Source of the DNA: CAYUAG01 sp046483025
GTDB taxonomy: Bacteria; Zhuqueibacterota; QNDG01; CAYUAG01
Direction of reading: 5' to 3'
DNA: 6,466 bases
Assembly: GCA_046483025.1 (NCBI GenBank)
Contig: JAWODZ010000001.1
Span: 1-6,466, forward strand
In this document: positions 1 through 4,043 of the stretch, one piece after another
How positions within the stretch are numbered: position 1 is the first letter of the stretch
Layout: every line of letters begins with the position of its first letter
Position numbers and translations under genes: made by a program
Notes under the pieces: model-generated
The model's input: only the letters and a program-made list of their open reading frames with translations
The model's database searches: none
What the model was told of the DNA's origin: nothing

Positions 1-183
1 GCTCTCAGTGAACCTGATAGAAAAATGCCTTTGCACAGCGGTCTCTCGGCTCTCATTGAGGCAGCGACGACGCAACTGGGACACATGCGTAACGCTCTTT
101 CTCCCCTTGAGGTGAGATATAAAACACCCACCTGTATTCCTCCCTCGAGGGAGGACTTGTGCTCAGCCGACTCTTTCCTTTAA
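1..183 (+). CDS. Unidentified open frame, 5'-partial, ending inside repeats
   Basis: Frame 1 is open from the first base to TAA at 181-183 (60 codons). I do not recognise the protein. The first 30 or so residues (ending ...TTQLGHM) come from non-repeat DNA that looks more GC-rich than the following kilobases. The rest is translated from the repeat fragment at 101-123 and the element at 124-274, so the repeats would supply the stop codon. If this is a real gene, its 3' end has been overwritten by repeats. The minus strand is also open over 1-100, so direction is uncertain. It could equally be non-coding spacer. Confidence 0.2.
   Translation, partial: ALSEPDRKMPLHSGLSALIEAATTQLGHMRNALSPLEVRYKTPTCIPPSREDLCSADSFL
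101..123 (+). repeat. TIR-150 fragment, right-half hairpin only
   Basis: CTCCCCTTGAGGTGAG (101-116) is the right-half palindrome of the element family with one arm mismatch. It lacks the inner hairpin and the GGGGTGT end, and abuts the next element at 124. A 23-nt block (90-112) is identical to 219-241 in the next element, so homology extends upstream of the palindrome. It is best read as the remnant of an earlier copy. Confidence 0.7.
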
Positions 184-274
184 GCCTTTCAAATTCTTTT
201 TACGACAACGGACATGTATAACGCTCTTTCTCCCCTTGAGGGGAGATGTCTGCCGCAGGCAGACAGAGGGGTGT
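124..274. repeat. TIR-150 element copy 1, full length (151 bp)
   Basis: It starts with ACACCCACCT (124-133) and ends with AGAGGGGTGT (265-274), imperfect inverted termini. The left half has a perfect 18-bp palindrome, TCCTCCCTCGAGGGAGGA (138-155). A linker of about 74 nt follows. The right half has CTCCCCTTGAGGGGAG (230-245) and then a second stem GTCTGCC/GGCAGAC (248-254 and 258-264, loop GCA). Architecture and length match 2866-3015 and 3659-3805. There is no open frame of note inside it. The form is that of a non-autonomous MITE- or REP-like element. It lies just beyond the 3' end of the DUF559 gene. Confidence 0.85.
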
Positions 275-282
275 CTCTCTCA

Positions 283-294
283 CAGAGGGGTGTC
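283..294 (+). repeat. Extra copy of the TIR-150 right terminus
   Basis: CAGAGGGGTGTC occurs at 264-275 (end of copy 1) and again at 283-294, separated by a short CT-rich stretch. The second copy overlaps the TGA stop of the minus-strand DUF559 gene (293-295). It looks like a fossil element end, or a local duplication of the terminus, directly at the boundary of the gene. Confidence 0.7.
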
Positions 295-655
295 AAATAA
301 CTTTCTCAATCTCCCCCACAATACCCCCAACATTCTCCAACACTTCCTTATTTGAAAATCTGAGAATCCTAATACCTAATCCCTGCAAATAATCATCTCT
401 TTTCTGGTCATATTCCTTTTCTTCTCCCTGATAATGCTGCCCCCCATCTACTTCCACAACGAGTTCGACTTCCGGTGCATAGAAATCAACTACATAATTA
501 CCAATAGGACGCTGACGGAGGAACTGAATATCCTTAATCTGCTTTTTTCGTATATGGCTCCAGAGTTTCCTTTCAGCTTCGGTCATGTTTTTTCGCAGCT
601 TCCTGGCTCGTTCTTTCAGAGCTGGATTATAATGATGTATTGTGCGTTTTTTCAT
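293..655 (-). CDS. DUF559 endonuclease-domain protein, intact
   Basis: A 120-residue protein of the DUF559 family (Vsr-like, PD-(D/E)XK nuclease fold), full length for the family. Visible family signatures are TEAERKLW (25-32), the QRPIGNYVVDFY block with Asp57, the VEVDGGQH block with Glu68, Asp70 and His74 as likely metal-binding and catalytic residues, and the C-terminal GIRILRFSNKEVL strand and helix. The substrate of these proteins is not established; DNA is expected from the fold. The start is ATG at 655. No clear Shine-Dalgarno sequence precedes it, unlike the truncated paralogue at 2574-2828. The gene lies tightly between two TIR-150 repeats: its stop overlaps a GGGGTGT terminus and its 5' flank meets an ACACC terminus about 30 bp upstream. 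Whether it mobilises those repeats is unproven. Confidence 0.9.
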   Translation of the reverse strand: MKKRTIHHYNPALKERARKLRKNMTEAERKLWSHIRKKQIKDIQFLRQRPIGNYVVDFYAPEVELVVEVDGGQHYQGEEKEYDQKRDDYLQGLGIRILRFSNKEVLENVGGIVGEIEKVI

Positions 656-684
656 GGTTAAAAATTTTACTATTCTTTCGATTT

Positions 685-738
685 ACACCTTCTCTCCCCT
701 TGAGGGGAGATGTCTGCCACAGGCAGACAGAGGGGTGT
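685..738. repeat. TIR-150 element copy 2, internally deleted (54 bp)
   Basis: ACACCT (685-690) leads almost directly into CTCCCCTTGAGGGGAG (694-709), stem GTCTGCC/GGCAGAC (712-718 and 722-728, loop ACA), and AGAGGGGTGT (729-738). The left hairpin and linker of full-length copies are absent, so this is the right half with both termini kept. It lies about 30 bp upstream of the DUF559 start codon. It is joined through AATT to the left end of the next element. Confidence 0.75.
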
Positions 739-742
739 AATT

Positions 743-890
743 ACACCCTCCTAAATCCTCTCCTTCGGCATTTCATGCCTCAGGACAGGCCCTCAAGGGA
801 GGACTTGCTTTGCTCCCATTTTATTCTAAAAGCATATTCCATTTTTTATTCAACGATAAATTTGTATTATATCATCTCTCCCTTTGAAAG
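743..890. repeat. TIR-150 element copy 3, right end lost
   Basis: ACACCC (743-748) opens a left half whose palindrome is interrupted by an extra stem (GGCAT/ATGCC near 767-779) before CCCTCAAGGGAGGA. A linker of about 72 nt, the usual length, leads to CTCTCCCTTTGAAAG (876-890), a decayed start of the right-half palindrome. The GTCTGCC stem and the GGGGTGT terminus are missing. Sequence related to AbiE begins here (toxin stop at 911), so the right end was probably lost when the AbiE block arrived. Confidence 0.65.
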
Positions 891-910
891 TTTGTCACAA
901 GCGAAAAATA

Positions 911-1699
911 TCATTCAAGTTTTGAAATAAGTTTATTCATTACCAGTTTAAACGCACCTTGATAATCAAACAAAACATCTGTTCTTAATAAAGCTGACGT
1001 ATCGGTTAAAAACTGTGAATCCTTCATTTTTTGCTGAAGATTATTTTCGAACTCCTCACGTGTAACAATAGCATTTGATGCTTTCATAAAACGATGAAAT
1101 GATGATATAATCTGATTATGATTAGTTTTGGCATGTGTTAATGCATACCATAAATCAAAAAGATCTCGACCCTGTTTCCGCTGATAAAGGGCACGTAACT
1201 TAGACCCTAAAAGTTCCTCCAAATGGTAGGTAGTTATTTCAGCTTCACCAGTAAACCAGCGATTTACCATCCGAAAGGTTTTATTTTCCACACCTAATAC
1301 TGCAAAGTGTTCACGGCAATTGATTTCAACTTTCAGACGAAGTGGTACAATTGGTGGTATTTCTGAATTAAACCGAAAAAGAAGAACATTATTACGTTTT
1401 TTCTGTATACGTCTTGGTTCTCCAAGAAAAAACAGTTGTTTTTTTATCCTATCAAAAATTGGACCAATAGGACTTGATTGAGTCTGTACTAAATCTATAT
1501 CTTCAGAATACCTTACCGGAGGTGCCAGATAAAGTTTATGCAAAGCAGTTCCTCCCCGAAAAGCCAGATGTTCTCTCAGATATTCATCGGAATAAATAGA
1601 TATTAAGGCCCGGGATATGACCAAATCCTGTTCTACCTGTTCATTGGTCTTCCAAGGTGCTTCTGATCTCCAGGCAGTTATATGTGCCCGTGGTATCAA
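911..1699 (-). CDS. abiEii: AbiEii nucleotidyltransferase toxin (type IV TA)
   Basis: A 262-residue AbiEii/AbiGii-family protein, full length. Members are nucleotidyltransferase-fold toxins: lactococcal and streptococcal AbiEii is described as GTP-dependent, and the related MenT toxins modify tRNA ends. Visible motifs are GGTALHKLYL (49-58) followed by SEDIDLV with the metal-binding Asp67 and Asp69; KVEIN (123-127); GSKLRAL with Lys167; and RDLFDLWYAL with Asp179 and Asp182. All expected active-site positions are present, so the toxin is probably active. The start is TTG at 1699, supported by GGAG at 1708-1711 and by the family-typical N terminus IPRAHITAWR. It lies 2 nt behind the antitoxin stop, and its ribosome site is inside the antitoxin gene, so translation is likely coupled. 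Role: phage abortive infection or element stabilisation, inferred from the family. Confidence 0.93.
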   Translation of the reverse strand: MIPRAHITAWRSEAPWKTNEQVEQDLVISRALISIYSDEYLREHLAFRGGTALHKLYLAPPVRYSEDIDLVQTQSSPIGPIFDRIKKQLFFLGEPRRIQKKRNNVLLFRFNSEIPPIVPLRLKVEINCREHFAVLGVENKTFRMVNRWFTGEAEITTYHLEELLGSKLRALYQRKQGRDLFDLWYALTHAKTNHNQIISSFHRFMKASNAIVTREEFENNLQQKMKDSQFLTDTSALLRTDVLFDYQGAFKLVMNKLISKLE

Positions 1700-1711
1700 A
1701 ATTAAGACTCC
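1699..1711 (-). promoter_or_regulatory. Ribosome binding site deciding the abiEii TTG start
   Basis: On the minus strand GGAG (1711-1708) lies 8 nt before TTG (1699-1697) and overlaps the last codons and TAA stop of abiEi (1704-1702). No in-frame ATG exists between this point and the antitoxin coding sequence further upstream, so TTG is the best start. Confidence 0.7.
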
Positions 1712-2496
1712 GGTTGTATGTTGAGGATGACTTTCCAGGTTTTATCAATAGTACCAGCCCTACTGGATTCACCAGGTGATAAAGGTACAGGATAGATTTT
1801 TCTGGATTTTAATTTATTTAATACTGGTTGGGTAAAATCAGGTATATCGACAATATTGGTACATAAATAACCGAATCGCTGCAGTACAGTATTGGGCCAG
1901 GTATTTCTCAAAGTTTCCCTTAGATCATCCTGGATAAAAGACTCTGTTAATTCTTCCATAATTTCCACGATTCTCTGAAAACCGCCACATTGTCTTTCAA
2001 ATTGCAACAGATCAAAAGCAGTCATGACCGGATTGGATATGTATATATATCCCGTATCTGTTTTTTTTTCTGAGACTCCATATATAGGAAAATCTTTTTT
2101 TACCACAAACTGTATATAAATATCTTTGGTATGTACTGGTCGTATTTGTGGTCTTTTAATAATAACTTGATATTTTTGGGGCTGCTGATGTGCCGCTCCG
2201 TGTAGGGCTGCAGCACTCAATAATCCTACATAATACGGTTTATCAAGCCAATCCATTAAATCATGAATGAATAAATTCACAGGTAGCATACCCTGCCGGC
2301 TGTATTCTGCAGGTACTATTACATAGAATCCCTGACGAATTCGTACAATACGCCCTTTATCCATAAGACGCTTTAATCCCATGTGTAGTGCACTTTTTTG
2401 TTTTGAAAGTTCTTTTAACAAATCCTGTAGAGAGAAATGATAACGCCCCTGTGACTGCAGTCTACTAATATATTTTTCCAGATAGTTATATGCCAT
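1702..2496 (-). CDS. abiEi: AbiEi antitoxin, transcriptional repressor (type IV TA)
   Basis: A 264-residue AbiEi-family antitoxin, full length. A winged helix-turn-helix occupies roughly residues 14-62 (FSLQDLLKEL, then LKRLMDKGRIVRIRQGFYVI), followed by the AbiEi core YYVGLLSAAALHGAAHQQPQ (88-107) and SNPVMTAFDLLQF (154-166), and a C-terminal domain with VLQRFGYL (204-211). In known AbiE systems the antitoxin does not bind the toxin stably; it represses the operon through the N-terminal domain, and the C-terminal domain is needed to counter toxicity. The start is ATG at 2496 with AGGAG (2507-2503) 6 nt upstream. It is the first gene of the two-gene operon. A large near-palindrome directly upstream (2509-2571) is the expected operator. 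Confidence 0.93.
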   Translation of the reverse strand: MAYNYLEKYISRLQSQGRYHFSLQDLLKELSKQKSALHMGLKRLMDKGRIVRIRQGFYVIVPAEYSRQGMLPVNLFIHDLMDWLDKPYYVGLLSAAALHGAAHQQPQKYQVIIKRPQIRPVHTKDIYIQFVVKKDFPIYGVSEKKTDTGYIYISNPVMTAFDLLQFERQCGGFQRIVEIMEELTESFIQDDLRETLRNTWPNTVLQRFGYLCTNIVDIPDFTQPVLNKLKSRKIYPVPLSPGESSRAGTIDKTWKVILNIQPES

Positions 2497-2508
2497 ATTA
2501 AACTCCTA

Positions 2509-2571
2509 ATAATAGTGATTATATGCAAAATATAACACATTGTGTTAATTTTTGCAAATAAAAACTATTAT
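2509..2571. promoter_or_regulatory. 63-bp near-palindromic operator of the abiE operon
   Basis: Centred on T2540, 26 of 31 base pairs are complementary. From the centre outward the arms are TAACACA/TGTGTTA (2533-2547, perfect), TGCAAAA/TTTTGCA (2524-2530 and 2550-2556), TTAT/ATAA (2519-2522 and 2558-2561) and ATAATAGT/ACTATTAT (2509-2516 and 2564-2571). It ends immediately before the abiEi Shine-Dalgarno sequence. Negative autoregulation by AbiEi binding inverted repeats at its promoter is known for characterised AbiE operons. Its assignment to this site is inference. Confidence 0.7.
2518..2557 (-). promoter_or_regulatory. Candidate abiE promoter(s) inside the palindrome
   Basis: On the minus strand a consensus TATAAT (2523-2518) follows TTAACA (2548-2543) with a 19-nt spacer, which is rather long. 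An alternative pair is TTGCAA (2557-2552) and TATATT with a 17-nt spacer. Both lie within the palindrome, so a bound repressor would block them. Which is used cannot be decided from sequence alone. Confidence 0.5.
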
Positions 2572-2573
2572 AT

Positions 2574-2828
2574 TTATCTTTCTAATTGACGTTCAATATT
2601 CTCATAATGCTGTCCGCCATCCACTTCTACAATAAGATCAGCTTCCGGTGCATAAAAATCAACTACATAATTACCAATGGGACGCTGGCGGAGAAACTGA
2701 ATACCCTTAATTTGCTTTTTTCGTATATAACTCCAGAGTTTCCTTTCAGCTTCGGTCATGTTTTTTCGCAGCTTCCGGGCTCGTTCTTTCAGAGTCGGAT
2801 TATAATGATGTATTGTGCGTTTTTTCAT
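2574..2828 (-). pseudogene. DUF559 nuclease, 3'-truncated second copy
   Basis: The frame runs for 84 codons from ATG at 2828. Over 2604-2828 it aligns without gaps to 431-655 of the first DUF559 gene, with 20 mismatches in 225 bases (91%). Asp57, Glu68, Asp70 and His74 are kept. Homology stops abruptly just after residue 75; nine unrelated residues (ENIERQLER) precede the stop, and the C-terminal GIRILRF part present in the first copy is lost. An AAGGA ribosome site (2842-2838) lies 9 nt before the start, so the fragment could be translated, but a PD-(D/E)XK fold without its C-terminal strand and helix is unlikely to be functional. The break faces the abiE promoter, and the intact 5' flank faces a TIR-150 element. 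Confidence 0.85.
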
Positions 2829-2865
2829 GGTTGGTAGTCCTTACTATTGTTAAATTCCTTTACTG

Positions 2866-3015
2866 ACACCCACCTCAATCCTCCCTCAAGGGAGGAAATG
2901 CGTTATGCTTAATCTATTGTACAAATTATAATCATATTTTTCAATAGTAATCTTTAGCTACATTATCTCTCCCCTTGAGGGGAGACCCTCGGCGTCAGCC
3001 GAGGAAGAGGGGTGT
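2866..3015. repeat. TIR-150 element copy 4, full length (150 bp)
   Basis: ACACCCACCT (2866-2875) to GGGGTGT (3009-3015). The left palindrome is TCCTCCCTCAAGGGAGGA (2879-2896), followed by a 72-nt linker and the right palindrome CTCCCCTTGAGGGGAG (2969-2984). The inner stem here is CCTCGGC/GCCGAGG (2987-2993 and 2998-3004), not the GTCTGCC/GGCAGAC of other copies: the sequence changed on both sides and pairing is kept. It starts about 38 bp upstream of the truncated DUF559 start codon. Confidence 0.85.
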
Positions 3016-3070
3016 ACAAAGGCCTACCTATATCTTCTCCTTCGTCATTACCAAATTATAGGATAGGCTT
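3016..3070. repeat. Decayed TIR-150 left half
   Basis: Directly after copy 4, the stretch with TCTTCTCCTTCGTCATTA and ATAGGATAGG resembles the interrupted left half of copy 3 (TCCTCTCCTTCGGCATTT and CAGGACAGG, 754-789). The terminal ACACCC and the CAAGGGAGGA arm are degraded. It repeats the end-to-end tandem arrangement seen at 738-743. Confidence 0.45.
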
Positions 3071-3110
3071 ATAAAAATGAAATTATAAATAATGTTGTAG
3101 ACTGGATTTT

Positions 3111-3237
3111 TTAATCAATTTTTAAATACTGTTTGATCCTGGTAATAAAATCCTGCATTTCCCCGAACATCCTCTATTGTTTCTTCTGCTTGTCCTATTC
3201 TATATCTGATCAAGGTTTTTTTATCTTCAGTTTCCAT
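3111..3237 (-). pseudogene. HEPN-domain toxin relic, internally deleted
   Basis: From ATG at 3237 the frame reads METEDKKTLIRYRIGQAEET..., the usual start of small HEPN proteins of MNT/HEPN (HepT/MntA-type) modules. After IEDV a shift at the C4 run (3161-3164) into the other frame gives EMQDFITRIKQYLKID and a TAA at 3113-3111, which resembles a HEPN C-terminal helix. The middle of the domain, including the RX4-6H RNase motif and the conserved YYA-type helix, is absent. Read straight through, the original frame ends at 3115 after 40 residues. Family HEPN proteins are about 110-140 residues, so this cannot be active. It overlaps the end of the upstream MNT relic, as in intact modules. Assignment rests on short segments. 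Confidence 0.5.
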
Positions 3238-3310
3238 TATCATGCATATATCCCGAATTTTTCTTTAAATGCTTTTTTAAATCATTTAAAATTTTATATT
3301 TATCAGTCAT
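3227..3310 (-). pseudogene. MNT nucleotidyltransferase antitoxin relic
   Basis: A 27-codon frame begins at ATG 3310 with MTDKYKILNDLKKHLKKN, which resembles the N-terminal helix that precedes the GSxxxG...DxD motif of minimal nucleotidyltransferases. That catalytic motif is missing and the frame ends 84 bases later, overlapping the start of the HEPN relic by 11 bases. It is interpreted as the first gene of an MNT/HEPN module with its middle removed. The evidence is the helix-like start, the gene order and the strong promoter upstream (3385-3357). Alone it would not be identifiable. Confidence 0.4.
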
Positions 3311-3356
3311 GATTATAACTTAAATAAAAATTTACTTTTTGCATAGAATTTATTTA

Positions 3357-3385
3357 AATATAATTTATTTATATTGTAATGTCAA
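3357..3385 (-). promoter_or_regulatory. Strong sigma70-type promoter for the MNT/HEPN relic
   Basis: On the minus strand a perfect TTGACA (3385-3380) is followed after exactly 17 nt by TATATT (3362-3357). It points at the MNT relic ATG, about 47 nt downstream. A 10-nt direct repeat AATTTATTTA (3347-3356 and 3362-3371) overlaps it and could be an old operator. The promoter has outlived the genes it served. Confidence 0.65.
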
Positions 3386-3414
3386 GAAAAATAATATCTC
3401 ATCGTAAAGCATAA

Positions 3415-3622
3415 CTAAAATATGTCTTTAAGGAAAGATTTGTAATGAGCTGCCTGCAATGAATTAACTCGATAACCGATAGAAATAATCGCATAAAGAT
3501 TATAAAATTGGGTTTTATATACCTTACCATCAGAGACAGTATGTTTTAAAAATGGAACTAACTGAATTTTTTTCTAATTCACTACTTTTATAAATATAAG
3601 TATTGATTATTTCTGGAATACA
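3415..3622 (-). pseudogene. RhuM-family protein relic, frameshifted
   Basis: Two minus-strand frames together read like the middle of RhuM (virulence RhuM family, linked to phages and mobile DNA; function unproven). About 3622-3550 gives ...INTYIYKSSELEKNSVSSIFK. The neighbouring frame, 3573-3415, continues HTVSDGKVYKTQFYNLYAI and ISIGYRVNSLQAAHYKSF to a TAG at 3417-3415. The family pattern ELxxxSV...DGKxYxxxxYNLdxIISxGYRVxS is clear, with a shift near 3550. The N-terminal KilA/HTH-like part, the strands after VNS and the large C-terminal region of a protein of about 330 residues are missing. It shares strand with the other accessory genes here. Confidence 0.7.
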
Positions 3623-3629
3623 CTTATTA

Positions 3630-3658
3630 AAACGAAATGTGCCGGGCACATTTCGTTT
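3630..3658. repeat. Perfect 29-bp palindrome abutting TIR-150 copy 5
   Basis: Two 14-nt arms, AAACGAAATGTGCC and GGCACATTTCGTTT, flank a single central G. It ends at the base immediately before the ACACCC terminus at 3659. It has no U-tract typical of an intrinsic terminator and is unlike the other palindromes in this window. It may be a separate palindromic repeat, or the site at which copy 5 inserted. Confidence 0.75.
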
Positions 3659-3805
3659 ACACCCACCTGTTGTCCTCCCTCAAGGGAGGATATGCATTGA
3701 GCTCACTCTTTTATGCCAGTAATACTCTTTTTATAACTATACATATGCTCATAACCTTCTCTCCCCTTGAGGGGAGATGTCTGCCAAAGGCAGACAGAGG
3801 GGTGT
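3659..3805. repeat. TIR-150 element copy 5, full length (147 bp)
   Basis: ACACCCACCT (3659-3668) to AGAGGGGTGT (3796-3805). The left palindrome is TCCTCCCTCAAGGGAGGA (3673-3690), the linker 70 nt, the right palindrome CTCCCCTTGAGGGGAG (3761-3776), and the inner stem GTCTGCC/GGCAGAC (3779-3785 and 3789-3795, loop AAA). The linker shares scattered blocks with copy 1, such as CACTCTTT, ACTCTTTTT and ACAT..GCTC. It is the last element before the core gene at 4044. Confidence 0.85.
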
Positions 3806-3860
3806 CTAAACTCTTAAATCTAAAATCCTTAATCGTTGATCGTCAATCTGTTCTAAGTAT

Positions 3861-3885
3861 CCACAGGGGGCATGAGCCCCTGCGG
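3861..3885. repeat. GC-rich hairpin in the 238-bp spacer
   Basis: CCACAGGGG (3861-3869) pairs with CCCCTGCGG (3877-3885) apart from one A/C position, which becomes G-U if read as RNA from the minus strand, around the loop GCATGAG. No T-tract follows on the plus strand, so it is not a typical intrinsic terminator. It may be a dispersed palindromic repeat. Confidence 0.5.
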
Positions 3886-3902
3886 AACAGGTACAATACT
3901 CC

Positions 3903-3939
3903 CTATACCATATACCCTATACACTATACCATATACCCT
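3903..3939 (+). repeat. Short direct repeat CTATACCATATACCCT x2
   Basis: Identical 16-mers at 3903-3918 and 3924-3939 (period 21), built from smaller CTATACC/ATATACC units. This is low-complexity spacer DNA upstream of the synthetase gene. Just downstream, ATCCTGT occurs twice with period 9 (3948-3954 and 3957-3963). Confidence 0.7.
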
Positions 3940-3986
3940 CTAAATCTATCCTGTTAATCCTGTCTAAATAATATAATATTTATGAC

Positions 3987-4013
3987 TTGCTTTTCTCTTG
4001 GTATATTGATAAT
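3987..4013 (+). promoter_or_regulatory. Weak candidate promoter for the synthetase gene
   Basis: TTGCTT (3987-3992) and GATAAT (4008-4013) with a 15-nt spacer lie about 30 nt before the ATG at 4044. The spacing is short, and the flanking AT-rich DNA gives many near-matches. Nothing else in 3806-4043 looks like a regulator site. Confidence 0.25.
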
Positions 4014-4043
4014 TTCTTATGTCATTTAAAACGGAGAACCAGC

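Noticed and set aside
230..274. Intrinsic terminator for the DUF559 gene
   Set aside because: The hairpins are strong but not followed by a U-tract on either strand, and the same structure recurs away from gene ends, so repeat identity explains it better.
434..661. Plus-strand open frame opposite the first DUF559 gene (and its counterpart at 2586-2837)
   Set aside because: Both are antisense to conserved DUF559 codons. Their similarity is explained by the 91% identity of the sense genes, and the translations resemble no family.
640..930. Plus-strand open frame across the repeats
   Set aside because: It runs through two palindromic elements and into the AbiEii stop region. There is no ribosome site and no recognisable domain.
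2585..2597. Small inverted repeat ATTGA-CGT-TCAAT at the DUF559/AbiE junction
   Set aside because: Five-base arms in AT-rich DNA are expected by chance, and no matching sequence marks the other junction near 890-910.
101..3805. CRISPR array
   Set aside because: The repeats are few, unequally spaced, separated by whole genes, and have internal stems of two kinds. No cas gene is present.
124..3805. Integron cassette array with attC sites
   Set aside because: Cassette-like genes between ~150-bp folded repeats invite the comparison, but the termini lack the GTTRRRY/RYYYAAC core sites and no integrase is seen.
3637..3957. Plus-strand open frame starting in the 29-bp palindrome
   Set aside because: It is made of palindrome, TIR-150 copy 5 and low-complexity spacer; the tail is translated short repeats (YNTPYTIYPIHY-like).
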